55,796 nt of DNA from Phycisphaerales bacterium. Lineage in GTDB: Bacteria > Planctomycetota > Phycisphaerae > Sedimentisphaerales > Anaerobacaceae. The translations under genes and the position numbers were made by a program. This document shows positions 18,707-26,909 of the stretch, piece by piece (positions within the stretch are counted from its first letter, which is position 1; every line of letters begins with the position of its first letter). The stretch is from assembly GCA_003141315.1 (NCBI GenBank), contig PLLP01000007.1:1-55796 (forward strand). The letters are read 5' to 3'. The notes under the pieces were generated by a model, which saw only the letters and a program-made list of their open reading frames with translations, was not told the DNA's origin and ran no database searches.

Positions 18707-19477
18707 TTAAACCTGGGCCTTTACCGGCTCTCGCCGTTTGGCCGAGATGAATACCTGGATTTTTTCACGAACAGCCATCGGACTGTCGCCCTTGGCAATG
18801 GAACAGACGCCTTCGACAATCATTTCCATAATCAGTTTTTCAGACTTGGAATGCTGGCCGAGCTTTCCGCCAAGCGGGATGAAAATCAGGTTGGCAAAAA
18901 GCGCACCATAAAAAGTGCAGACAAGAGCAACCGCCATACCCCTGCCGATTTCGTCGGGGCTTTCCATATTGCTGAGCATTGAAATCAGACCAATCAAAGT
19001 GCCGACCATTGCAAAAGAGGGACAGGAGGCGCCCATAAAATCCAGGATTTTCTTTCCCATCGAATGCCTTTCCTCCATATACTGAATTTCGAGGTCGAGC
19101 AAACCGCGTATGGATTCTTCATCCTGGCCGTCAATAAGCATCTGCATGCCCTTGACAAGAAAAGGCTCTTTGATTTTAGTCATCTCCTGTTCGAGGGCTA
19201 ACGCGCCGTCCCTGCGGTTGATGGCGGCGTAATTAACCATATTCTGAACAAGCTCCTGAGGTGAATCTGCCTTGTGAAAGAGCGTTTTCTTGATAAGGGA
19301 GAAAATTCCGAGAAACTGCTTCATCGAGAAATGAATCATCGTAGCGCAGGTCATCCCGCCGAAGACGATTGCCAGCGCAGGAATATTTAAAAAAATACTC
19401 AGTTTTCCTTCGTGAAGTATCGTGCCGATAATGACACAAAAACCGAAAATCACACCTATTACTGTTGCGATGTCCAT
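18707..19477 (-). CDS. motA: Flagellar motor stator protein MotA
   Basis: 256 residues with four membrane helices. The MotA/ExbB signature is clear: GGMTCATMIHF, then the cytoplasmic loop, then GASCPSFAMVGTLIGLISML with the conserved Pro, and ALFANLIFIPLGGKL with the second. With MotB it forms the ion channel driving flagellar rotation. It starts 3 bp after the motE-like gene. Confidence 0.94.
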   Translation of the reverse strand: MDIATVIGVIFGFCVIIGTILHEGKLSIFLNIPALAIVFGGMTCATMIHFSMKQFLGIFSLIKKTLFHKADSPQELVQNMVNYAAINRRDGALALEQEMTKIKEPFLVKGMQMLIDGQDEESIRGLLDLEIQYMEERHSMGKKILDFMGASCPSFAMVGTLIGLISMLSNMESPDEIGRGMAVALVCTFYGALFANLIFIPLGGKLGQHSKSEKLIMEMIVEGVCSIAKGDSPMAVREKIQVFISAKRREPVKAQV

Positions 19478-19480
19478 AGC

Positions 19481-20167
19481 TTATTCCTCTGTAATTTTTT
19501 TCAGCCTATCGCTTACGACTGCGGCGAGTTTTGGTTCAACGGTGACCATTTCCGCCAGCACCTTTGCCTTTGTCCTGTCGGTCATATAAAAGAGGATACT
19601 GACAGCCTCGTCGAGACCTGCATCCTGGCGGTTCTGCTCGCTCATTTTGCTCATATTCACCAGAATTTTGCTTGCGCTGGCGGCATCCATTTTGTCGTAA
19701 GTAGCCGCCACCGAGGCAAGATTCGCCTTTTCTGTTTGCGCAATTTTTACCCTGCTGGCCAGCAGCTTTTCACGCTCGTCCTTGAGGCCTGCGACCTTTG
19801 TCGATAATTCCACGCGGAGATTATCGAGCTGCTCAATATCTTTCTTCAGGGTGTCCTGCGTTAATTTTACCCTTTCTTCCTGCTGCTCAAGCTCCTTCAA
19901 TTTCGCCTCGTATTGACGAATCTTTTCTCTTACATCGTAGACCATACTGGTGAGCTGTTTTTCGATAATCGCTTTTTTATCATCCGCCGACGCGGTCTGC
20001 GGCTGGGGCAACTGAAAATTTTCCTGGCCCTGTGCAGCTGCAGTAACCGGTGCGTTGGCGTCGGCAGCAGCAACCGTACTCTTGCCCCGGAAGAATGAAA
20101 CCGAAAATGCCGCTGCCAAACTGGCAACTGCGGCTACAGCCGTCATTATTATAAATTTCTTATTCAC
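19481..20167 (-). CDS. MotE-like exported coiled-coil protein
   Basis: 228 residues: a membrane/signal segment (about 7-28), an Ala/Gln-rich linker, a coiled coil (about 68-150) and a C-terminal helical domain (DKMDAASASKILVNMSKM, then VSILFYMTDRTKAKVLAEM) of the MgtE_N/MotE kind. In rhizobia MotE is a periplasmic chaperone for MotC, and similar genes sit beside stator genes in many bacteria. Here it lies directly before motA, which supports a motor-assembly role (inference). The start is GTG at 20167 with AGGG seven bases ahead; an in-frame ATG follows at 20146. Confidence 0.78.
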   Translation of the reverse strand: MNKKFIIMTAVAAVASLAAAFSVSFFRGKSTVAAADANAPVTAAAQGQENFQLPQPQTASADDKKAIIEKQLTSMVYDVREKIRQYEAKLKELEQQEERVKLTQDTLKKDIEQLDNLRVELSTKVAGLKDEREKLLASRVKIAQTEKANLASVAATYDKMDAASASKILVNMSKMSEQNRQDAGLDEAVSILFYMTDRTKAKVLAEMVTVEPKLAAVVSDRLKKITEE

Positions 20168-20213
20168 TTTTGTACCCTGCCACTAAAATTTTGAGTTTTT
20201 ATCTTCCAATTTT

Positions 20214-20226
20214 CCGCCTGAGGCGG
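20214..20226. repeat. Hairpin CCGCC-TGA-GGCGG after fliJ
   Basis: A short member of the palindrome set in the 60-bp gap between fliJ and the motE-like gene. The flanks are A/T-rich; without a long T-run it is more likely a processing or stabilising hairpin than a full terminator. Confidence 0.65.
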
Positions 20227-20227
20227 T

Positions 20228-20692
20228 TTAAATTTTAATTGTCTGCGGCTCTCTCATTCGGCGAACAAAGGAAACCGTTGCCGATTCGTCAATTTCTTTC
20301 TGCTCGAGCTTTTCCTGTTCTTTTCTGTATTGCTGCTCTGCCTTTGCCCGCAGCTTTTCGAGAACCTGCCTCGCCTTTCTTATCTCCAGTATTTCTTCTG
20401 TTTTTTTCCGCTGTTCAAGCTCCAGTTCTTTGATTTTCTCTTTGAGTTTTTTAATCAGCTCGATATTTGTTGCCGAGCATTTGAGGAAGAATTCCTGCTC
20501 CATTATGCGGCTTTTGGGTTCCATAACTGCGATTTCTGCCAGAAGTTCCGCCAATATTCTTTCCTGTCCAAGCAGTTCAGTTCTCTTCAAAATCAGCTTC
20601 TCGGTAATGCTTATCAGTTCTGCCCTTTTAAGGTCTTCCTGCTTAACCTTTATGTCGAGAACGCGCTGGAGCCGCCATACAAATCTTCTCAT
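20228..20692 (-). CDS. fliJ: Flagellar FliJ-like coiled-coil export chaperone
   Basis: 154 residues, almost wholly charged helix. It begins RRFVWRLQRVLDIKVKQEDL, the usual FliJ opening, and is rich in Glu/Lys/Gln heptads. FliJ escorts export chaperones and activates the FliI ATPase. Identification rests on size, coiled-coil character and place directly after fliI (6 bp gap). Confidence 0.85.
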   Translation of the reverse strand: MRRFVWRLQRVLDIKVKQEDLKRAELISITEKLILKRTELLGQERILAELLAEIAVMEPKSRIMEQEFFLKCSATNIELIKKLKEKIKELELEQRKKTEEILEIRKARQVLEKLRAKAEQQYRKEQEKLEQKEIDESATVSFVRRMREPQTIKI

Positions 20693-20698
20693 TTAAGC

Positions 20699-22051
20699 TC
20701 AATTCCTTTTTGCATTTCCGAGCAGGTCATCCCATACTGCTGATATGCCAGTCATCAACTCGACTGTTTCATCAAAGTTTGTCCTCTGGCCAACAGCCTG
20801 AACGAGAAATTCGTTTATTTTGTCAATGAGCGAAATAGCGCCATCGATGCGTCTGTTGCTGCCGTGCGCAAATGCGCCGATGTTGATTAAATCTTCGGCA
20901 TCGAGATAGGTCGCGTAGATTTCCCTTATCTTTTGTGCCGCGTTTTTATGTTCTTTACTCGCGACGACCGACATAAGCCTGCTTATGCTCGCCAGGATAT
21001 CGACCGCGGGAAAATGCCCCCTCTCGGCAAGTTTTCTCGAAAGGACGATGTGCCCATCGAGGAGGCTTCGAGCGCTGTCCGCGACGGGGTCTGTAAGGTC
21101 GTCATTTTCGACAAGCACGGTAAGGATTCCGGTTATGCTTCCGGTAGCGCCGCGGCCGAGTCTTTCGATGAGCCTCGGCATCATTGAAAAGACGCTGGGG
21201 CAATAACCCTTCGATGCTGGCGGCTCGCCGGCGGCAAGGCCAATCTGTCGCTGTGCCTGTGCGAACCGCGTAAGTGAATCCATCATAAACAGGACGTCTT
21301 TGCCCTTGTCTCTGAAATATTCCGCAACGGCAGCCGCAACGAAGGCGGCCTTTACTCGCTGAATCGGCGGCGAATCGGAAGTGGCGATTACGACAACACT
21401 TTTGGCAAGGCCGGCGGGGCCAAGATTTTCTTCGAGAAATTCGCGAACCTCCCTGCCTCGCTCGCCAATGAGTGCAACGACATTGACCTCGGCTTCGCTG
21501 GAATTTGCGATGTCGCCCAAAAGGACGCTTTTGCCGACGCCGCTGCCTGCGAAGATGCCGATGCGCTGGCCTTTTCCGCAGGTGAGCAGGCCGTCAATAG
21601 ACCTGATGCCCAAGGGGAGCGGCTGACTGATTTTTTCCCTGCTAAGCGGATGAATGCTGTCTGCGTCAAGCAGTTTCGGGTCGCCGCCGATAAGCGGGCC
21701 TTTTCCATCAATGGGCTGGCCGAGGCCGTCAAGGACTCTGCCGAGGACAAAATCGCCCAGGTTGATGAAGCGATGCGCCCCGCGCGCGGTGACAAAATCG
21801 CCCGGCGATATACCGCCCGCGTTTTCTATTGGGAGCAGTATAAGATTATCATTGTTGAAACCAACAACCTCGGCGGCTATTCTCCTTCCGCTGCGAAGGT
21901 GTATGCTGCAAAGCTCGCCGAGACCGAGCGGCGGCCCGGCAGATTCGACCGTAAGCCCGGAGACGCGCACAACCGAACCCTGGCAATCCAGCAGGTTGAT
22001 TTGCTCCAATGCCAAGTGCAAATTATCAAAATTAATAACGCAATTATTCAA
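20699..22051 (-). CDS. fliI: Flagellum-specific export ATPase FliI
   Basis: 450 residues. The F1-type ATPase fold is complete: beta-barrel N-domain, Walker A GSGVGKS at 169-175, VVALIGERGREVREF, Walker B VLFMMDSLTRFAQAQR, and GYCPSVFSMMPRLIERLGR. It powers the flagellar type III export apparatus at the membrane. The start is a TTG at 22051 preceded at six bases by AGGGG; no in-frame ATG lies nearby, and the first residues (NNCVINFDNLHLALEQI) look like a true N-terminus. Confidence 0.95.
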   Translation of the reverse strand: MNNCVINFDNLHLALEQINLLDCQGSVVRVSGLTVESAGPPLGLGELCSIHLRSGRRIAAEVVGFNNDNLILLPIENAGGISPGDFVTARGAHRFINLGDFVLGRVLDGLGQPIDGKGPLIGGDPKLLDADSIHPLSREKISQPLPLGIRSIDGLLTCGKGQRIGIFAGSGVGKSVLLGDIANSSEAEVNVVALIGERGREVREFLEENLGPAGLAKSVVVIATSDSPPIQRVKAAFVAAAVAEYFRDKGKDVLFMMDSLTRFAQAQRQIGLAAGEPPASKGYCPSVFSMMPRLIERLGRGATGSITGILTVLVENDDLTDPVADSARSLLDGHIVLSRKLAERGHFPAVDILASISRLMSVVASKEHKNAAQKIREIYATYLDAEDLINIGAFAHGSNRRIDGAISLIDKINEFLVQAVGQRTNFDETVELMTGISAVWDDLLGNAKRN

Positions 22052-22069
22052 GACATACCCCTGTAATTA

Positions 22070-22609
22070 TTAACCTGAGCCGGCAAGTGCCTGGCCGATA
22101 CGTTCCAGCTGTTCATCGAGGAGACTTCTGATTGTCCCCTTCGAAGTTTTAATAACACATTCGGCTGGTCCGACGGCTGAATCCGGCACCAGCTCAATTC
22201 CTTCGAGAAGATTTCCAGAATCCGCGGTCTGAAGCTTTTGAAGCTCCGCGAAATCCTGCGGGCTTACGCAGACGGTGACGCCTTTTCGCACAGGGGCATT
22301 TTTCAGCGCCTCTTTTACGATTTCCTCTATCTGATAATCTTTATCGCTTATTTTTTTTACGAGTATCTTTCGGGCGATTTCGACTGAAAGTTTCGCAATC
22401 GCCTCGCGGTGATTTTTCACGTTGTTTTCATGGAAGGCATTTATTTTTTCGACCATTTGTGTAAGCGTCTGGCAGAGCCGGACGATTTCCGCGGTCGCAG
22501 CTTCCGCTGCGCTGTTAGCCGTTGCGGAACCCGCATAAGAGGAATCTTCGATAACATCGACTCTTTCTACGAGCCTGTCGGAATAAATTGTATAATCTGC
22601 ATTTTCCAT
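22070..22609 (-). CDS. fliH: Flagellar assembly protein FliH
   Basis: 179 residues. A variable N-terminus with an Ala-rich stretch is followed by the FliH/YscL pattern EIARKILVKKI, then VSPQDFAEL and GIELVPDSAVGPAECVIKTSKG, and a C-terminal helix. FliH binds FliI and links it to the export gate and C-ring. It begins 4 bp after fliG and ends 18 bp before fliI. Confidence 0.88.
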   Translation of the reverse strand: MENADYTIYSDRLVERVDVIEDSSYAGSATANSAAEAATAEIVRLCQTLTQMVEKINAFHENNVKNHREAIAKLSVEIARKILVKKISDKDYQIEEIVKEALKNAPVRKGVTVCVSPQDFAELQKLQTADSGNLLEGIELVPDSAVGPAECVIKTSKGTIRSLLDEQLERIGQALAGSG

Positions 22610-22613
22610 ATAA

Positions 22614-23681
22614 TTACTCGACGAAAGTTAATTCGCCTTTTTCATCAAGCTGCCGCAAGGCGGTTAAGATTTTCGCTCTCGACTGTGCAATGTCTTCCTG
22701 CTTCGGGGCTTTAAGAAAGGAAGTTTCCTCATCGAGGGCGGTGACGGCACGCTCCGAGATACAGGATTTAATCTTTGCGGCGATTGCCGGGTCTGTTTTA
22801 AATAAGGATAGAGCAAGCACTTTCGCATCGACACCCCTGAGAGCGTTCTGCAAACTTCTCTCCGCAACGATTGGAATATCCTCCCAGATAATCATTAAAT
22901 CCAGAACGGCCTGGGCCGACTGGCTATCTTTTTCTCGAACAGCGGCAAGCAGGCCATCGCGTAATTCTTTCGCGAGGTTTCGCATTATCACCGCCACTTT
23001 CCTCAGGGATTGCGTCGGTTCCTGTTTAGGCGCTGCCGCGGCGGCGGGTACCGGCGCCTCTGCTTCTGCTGCACCGCCAACCGGTGCGGGAGCCGGCGCC
23101 TTTGCCTGCTCGATGTGTTTGCTTACCATTTCTGCGATGCGCTGTTTTGCCTGCGGGGCTATCGCATCGGAAACGACCAGCCGTCTTACGGTGTTGGTTC
23201 GCACGGAATCGGAAAGCAGGCTTAAAATTGCGGAGCTTTGTTTGGAAGATAATTCCGACAAAACCACAGCAATCGCCTGCGGATGTTCTTTTTCGAGAAT
23301 GGAGACAAGGAATTTTGTTTCCGCCTGCCTGATGGCAAGAAACGGGTCGCGTTTTTGGACAAGCTGTGTAAGCTGCTGCTGTATCTGCTCGGCCTTCTGG
23401 TCGCCGACGGAACTTTTAAGCATCTCTCTGAGGAAGCCGTTAAGCTCGAACTCGGCCTTTTTCTGGGGCTTTGCTTTTTGTTTCTGAAGCGAAGAAACGA
23501 ACTGCATCGCGAGCTCGGAACACTGCCTGTTGTTCCTGTGGCCGGCGGCATCAAGGTAGGCGGCCTCCACCGCCAGGGCCTGAACGACCTCCGGGTCAAG
23601 CCCCTTAATCAGTTCCGAAGCCGTCGGAGCATCAAGGCTCATCAGAAGCATCGCAGCTTTTTGTCTGCCTGTAAGAACCAT
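22614..23681 (-). CDS. fliG: Flagellar switch protein FliG with Ala/Pro-rich insert
   Basis: 355 residues. The N-domain (TGRQKAAMLLMSLDAPTASELIKGLDPEVV), middle domain (EKEHPQAIAVVLSEL) and C-terminal torque domain (AQAVLDLMIIWEDIPIVAERSLQNALRGV split over about 265-300) are present. A 27-residue Ala/Pro/Glu linker (about 195-222, APAPAPVGGAAEAEAPVPAA) separates middle and C-domains, longer than usual. In the torque helix the Asp-Asp pair of enterobacterial FliG seems to be Ala-Glu, by eye. FliG couples the MS ring to MotA in the cytoplasmic C-ring. Confidence 0.92.
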   Translation of the reverse strand: MVLTGRQKAAMLLMSLDAPTASELIKGLDPEVVQALAVEAAYLDAAGHRNNRQCSELAMQFVSSLQKQKAKPQKKAEFELNGFLREMLKSSVGDQKAEQIQQQLTQLVQKRDPFLAIRQAETKFLVSILEKEHPQAIAVVLSELSSKQSSAILSLLSDSVRTNTVRRLVVSDAIAPQAKQRIAEMVSKHIEQAKAPAPAPVGGAAEAEAPVPAAAAAPKQEPTQSLRKVAVIMRNLAKELRDGLLAAVREKDSQSAQAVLDLMIIWEDIPIVAERSLQNALRGVDAKVLALSLFKTDPAIAAKIKSCISERAVTALDEETSFLKAPKQEDIAQSRAKILTALRQLDEKGELTFVE

Positions 23682-23694
23682 TTATATCTCCGGT

Positions 23695-25203
23695 TTAACC
23701 GCCCTCGGTGGATTGTTCCTGAACCCAGCTTGCGAATAATTTTTTGGTCTCATCGGGATTATTCCGCAGTGCGCTTGCAATCTGCCTGCGAATCATCACC
23801 GGCTCTGCGCTTTCCGAGGCAGACAGGTAGCCGGCGGACTCTGCGCCAATCATTTTAGGAGCAGCCGCCGTACCCTCGGCAACCTCAAACTTTTTCTTTG
23901 CGCCGCTGAAAATCTTCAGCACAATAAGCGCACAAACCGCGGCGATTGCCAGCGAGGCGTTGCGGATAATTGCCATAATATCGAAACGTTTTTTGGTTTC
24001 TTCGGGCATCAGAATCGGCTGTGTCTGATGAAATTTTGTCGGGACAACCTTGAGGGCATCGGTATCTTTAAGCCCGAGTGCATTTTTTATAATCTGTTCA
24101 ACATCGGCAACCGTCATAGTTGCGGCACTGGCGGCTGCGGTCGAATTGGCGTCGGCGGTCAAATCCACAAAAGCGGCAACCGAAAGCGACTTTATCTGGC
24201 CGGGTAATTCGACCTTCTGCTCAACGGTTTTGTTGAGCTTGTACTCGGTGACAATTGTCTCATCCTTTTTTGTCCCGCCCGGCAGAGGGGTTTGTCCGGC
24301 AGGCACCGCGGCAGAGGCCTCGGTTTCCGAATTGCTCTTTATTTCTTCTTTGGACGGCACTTTTTTGGGGTCGTAAGTTTCGGTCATCATATTTATGCTG
24401 GTCATATCGATAACGGCGCTGACCCGCACAACCGCCCGCCCCGGCCCGAGGACAGCGGTGAGCATTTTTTCAGCCTTTTCGGAAAGGCTCTGCTCAACCC
24501 GCTCCTTGTAATCGTGGACAGTTGCAGCCCCTGCTGCCGTCGGCTCATCGGACTGAGTGGTAAGCAGGCGGCCTTCGCTATCCACAACTGTGACGTTTTC
24601 AGACTTTAGTCCGTCAACGCTGCCCGCCACAAGGTGCGTGATGGCAGCGATATTGTACGAGGTGAGGCGAAATCCAGCTTTTAGTTTCAGCACGACTGAG
24701 GCGCTCGTTCGCGGTTTGTCGGTGACGAAAACAGATTGCTCGCCACTAACGATATGCACGCGGCAGAAGAGGACGCCGTCAATCATCTGGATACTTTTAG
24801 CCATCTCATCCTGCAGCGCCCGCTGAAGGTTGACGTTCTGGACAAAGGGGCTTATGCCGATTTTTTCATCGTCAAAAAGTTTGTATCCGTTCTGGGAACC
24901 GGCGGGCAGGCCATCCTTGGCCATATCGAGGCGAAGTTGATATACCTTATCCTTTGGGACATATATGCTCGTCCCGCCGCTGCCCAGCTGATAGACGATA
25001 TTTTTCTCACTGATTTTATCGACCATTTTCGACGCGTCCGCGGGGTCAAGCTCGCTATAAAGCAGGGCGAAGTCCGGCTTCTGCACCCAGCGGGTAAGGA
25101 AAAAAATGACGGCGCCGAGCGTAAGAATAATTGCGACAAGCAGCGCCCGCTGGACGATGTTGACGCTTCCCCAGACCGCAAGTGCCTTTTGCAAAAAATT
25201 CAT
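23695..25203 (-). CDS. fliF: Flagellar MS-ring protein FliF
   Basis: 502 residues. The N-terminal membrane helix (about 20-38), the periplasmic ring-building motifs (FALLYSELDPADASKMVDKI, PKDKVYQLRLDMAKDGLP, GYKLFDDEKIGISPFVQNVN and RALQDEMAKSIQMID), a Pro/Thr-rich middle, a second helix (about 425-445) and the FliG-binding tail (RRQIASALRNNPDETKKLF then WV) all appear. It builds the ring in the inner membrane on which the flagellum assembles. It ends 13 bp before fliG. Confidence 0.95.
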   Translation of the reverse strand: MNFLQKALAVWGSVNIVQRALLVAIILTLGAVIFFLTRWVQKPDFALLYSELDPADASKMVDKISEKNIVYQLGSGGTSIYVPKDKVYQLRLDMAKDGLPAGSQNGYKLFDDEKIGISPFVQNVNLQRALQDEMAKSIQMIDGVLFCRVHIVSGEQSVFVTDKPRTSASVVLKLKAGFRLTSYNIAAITHLVAGSVDGLKSENVTVVDSEGRLLTTQSDEPTAAGAATVHDYKERVEQSLSEKAEKMLTAVLGPGRAVVRVSAVIDMTSINMMTETYDPKKVPSKEEIKSNSETEASAAVPAGQTPLPGGTKKDETIVTEYKLNKTVEQKVELPGQIKSLSVAAFVDLTADANSTAAASAATMTVADVEQIIKNALGLKDTDALKVVPTKFHQTQPILMPEETKKRFDIMAIIRNASLAIAAVCALIVLKIFSGAKKKFEVAEGTAAAPKMIGAESAGYLSASESAEPVMIRRQIASALRNNPDETKKLFASWVQEQSTEGG

Positions 25204-25233
25204 TTTTCATCCTTAAAAAACTTTAACGGTTCT

Positions 25234-25251
25234 GCCCCGACAAATCGGGGC
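25234..25251. repeat. Hairpin GCCCCGA-caaa-TCGGGGC between fliE and fliF
   Basis: A perfect 7-bp stem with a 4-base loop in the 84-bp fliE-fliF gap. No T-run follows on the minus strand, so it would more likely set relative mRNA levels within the operon than stop transcription. Confidence 0.7.
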
Positions 25252-25287
25252 TTTCTGTCGCCGGGACGGACAAACGCCCGCGGCATT

Positions 25288-25596
25288 TTAAAGCTGCATA
25301 TTCATTGTCTGCTTATAGGCTTCGATGAGCTTATTTCTTACGCCGACAAGCAATTTAAAGCTCATATCAGCCTTTGCCACTTCCGAAACAACGGAAACGA
25401 TATCCCCTTTTCCGCTGAGCATATCCACGATAGAGGTATCCGAAGTTCTCTGCTGGTCATCCACATCCGAGATGTATTTTCCGACAGCCTTCATCGTATC
25501 GGAAAATTCCGTTTTGCCGCCGGCATTATCGGCAGCGGAAGCGGGAAAATTCATTTTCGGCTGAACCTGTCCGATATTTGGATTAAAATTTACCAT
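25288..25596 (-). CDS. fliE: Flagellar hook-basal body protein FliE
   Basis: 102 residues. The C-terminal half has the FliE pattern SVVSEVAKADMSFKLLVGVR then NKLIEAYKQTMNMQL. FliE joins the MS ring to the rod. It lies between flgC and fliF, the usual order. Confidence 0.93.
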   Translation of the reverse strand: MVNFNPNIGQVQPKMNFPASAADNAGGKTEFSDTMKAVGKYISDVDDQQRTSDTSIVDMLSGKGDIVSVVSEVAKADMSFKLLVGVRNKLIEAYKQTMNMQL

Positions 25597-25627
25597 AATA
25601 TAAATCCCTTAAATTTTTATCGAATAT

Positions 25628-26029
25628 TCAGCGAAGCAGTTCGAGGGTTGTTTCAACCATTTTCTGATAACGTTTAAGCACCGCTGCGTTAGCCTCATAA
25701 GCACGGGTCGCAATGGTGAGGTTTATCATTTCAGTGGGCAGGTCAACGTTCGGCATCAGGACATAGCCCTGGCTGTCGGCATCGGGATTACCGGGGTCGA
25801 GCAGTTTCGTGAAGTCCGAGCTGTCCTTTACTATTTTATCGACGTCAACGCCGCCCGTTTCCTTATCCATTTTCAGTTTCGCTTCGAGCCTGCGGTAAGG
25901 CTGGCCTTTGCCGTCATTTGTCGTGCGGATGTTGGCGACGTTGGAGGTAATCACCTCCATATTCTTACCCTGCGCCTTCATACCGCTAACCGCCATATCC
26001 ACAGGATTAAAGGAACTATCAATTTTCAT
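25628..26029 (-). CDS. flgC: Flagellar basal-body rod protein FlgC
   Basis: 133 residues. It has the rod-protein N-motif (MAVSGMKAQGKNMEVITSNVAN), the family segment GYVLMPNVDLPTEMINLTIA split over the C-half, and the terminal coiled coil RAYEANAAVLKRYQKMVETTLEL. It is exported through the flagellar apparatus and forms the proximal rod. A 63-bp spacer separates it from flgB. Confidence 0.95.
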   Translation of the reverse strand: MKIDSSFNPVDMAVSGMKAQGKNMEVITSNVANIRTTNDGKGQPYRRLEAKLKMDKETGGVDVDKIVKDSSDFTKLLDPGNPDADSQGYVLMPNVDLPTEMINLTIATRAYEANAAVLKRYQKMVETTLELLR

Positions 26030-26092
26030 TCTTCAACTTCCTTACCTTTGGTTCGACCTTGCTCACCACAGGTGGTTCGATAAACTCACCGG

Positions 26093-26452
26093 TTATGTTT
26101 TCGAGGTATCAATCGCCAGCTGATACTGCTGAAATTTTTTGTTCAGGAGCCTTACATAAGCCGTCTGTTTGAGAGTATTCTCTACCATTTTTCCAACCTC
26201 GGTTTCGAGGTTGACGTCGTTGCCGTTCGCTTTCACGGGGGTTTGCCTTGGCTGGAAAATCTCCGGGGCGATATCGACATCCTCGTCATCCGACGACTGC
26301 AGCGCCTTGGCGAGCAGTTCCTCGAACCTTACATCGGCCCTGCGGTAGCCGGGCGTCTCCATATTGGCGACGTTGCCCGCGATTGCCTTTTGCCGCAAGG
26401 TCTCAGCCTTCAACCCCGACTGCAGGAGGTCTGTGACGTTATTTACTGCCAT
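26093..26452 (-). CDS. flgB: Flagellar basal-body rod protein FlgB
   Basis: 119 residues from the ATG at 26452. The frame is open for 81 more codons upstream, but that stretch crosses the sigma-54 promoter and does not look like rod protein, so the shorter start is used. Seen: LRQKAIAGNVANMETPGYRRADVRFEELL (in two parts) and the C-terminal TAYVRLLNKKFQQYQLAI. It is the first gene of the minus-strand flagellar operon, about 49 bases below the predicted transcript start. Confidence 0.92.
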   Translation of the reverse strand: MAVNNVTDLLQSGLKAETLRQKAIAGNVANMETPGYRRADVRFEELLAKALQSSDDEDVDIAPEIFQPRQTPVKANGNDVNLETEVGKMVENTLKQTAYVRLLNKKFQQYQLAIDTSKT

Positions 26453-26511
26453 CTTTTTTTCCCAAAACAGTTTATAAAATCTGTCTATAAAAAGACCGCT
26501 AACCAATTGTG

Positions 26512-26527
26512 AGCAATAATCGTGCCA
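26512..26527 (-). promoter_or_regulatory. Sigma-54 promoter of the flgB operon
   Basis: Minus strand TGGCAC-GATTA-TTGCT: a full match to TGGCAC-N5-TTGCW with correct GG (-24) and GC (-12) spacing. It would start transcription near 26501, about 49 bases before flgB. Confidence 0.88.
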
Positions 26528-26858
26528 AATCCAAAAAGCATAGTAAATCTGCCCTGAAACCCTGTAAATTATGCAAAAAACGCTGGTTTTCAGAAAAATA
26601 GATTTGGCCCACGCCGAACTTCGTAAGGTTTTCTGACAAGCAGGCGGTCGTTTTACATACAATAAACCATTGGAAAACAGCCGGCTGGTTCGCAATTTCG
26701 ATTAGCCGGTACGGAAGATTTTTCCCAATAATGGAGCAATTTTCCAGGTAGATGAAGGTGGCTGCATCACGATATTGGAAAAACTATATTTGCATAAGTG
26801 CTTACATTAAAGAAAGTTATGCTGTGGAAAATCGCCAGGATAGCCCTCTAAGGCAGAC

Positions 26859-26874
26859 TGGCACAAAAGTTGCT
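26859..26874 (+). promoter_or_regulatory. Sigma-54 promoter of fliK
   Basis: Plus strand TGGCAC-AAAAG-TTGCT: a full match to the RpoN consensus. Predicted transcript start near 26885, giving a leader of about 25 bases to the ATG at 26910. Confidence 0.88.
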
Positions 26875-26909
26875 TCTATTTAAAGTAAATTTTGTTCTAT
26901 GGATATACT

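Larger units (their letters stand above)
26453..26909. other. Flagellar divergent control region (about 450 bp, non-coding)
   Basis: No supported gene. It holds a sigma-54 promoter at each end, pointing outward, with about 330 bp between. Four copies of TGGAAAA lie in the middle (26671, 26776, 26825 and, inverted, 26740-26746), candidate sites for an enhancer-binding activator. The copies are short enough to be chance in A-rich DNA. Confidence 0.6.

Noticed and set aside
24736-25677. Plus-strand 313-codon frame opposite fliF and fliE
   Set aside because: Antisense to two clear flagellar genes; it arises from codon bias.
26453-26695. N-terminal extension of flgB
   Set aside because: It would include the sigma-54 promoter and does not resemble a rod protein N-terminus.
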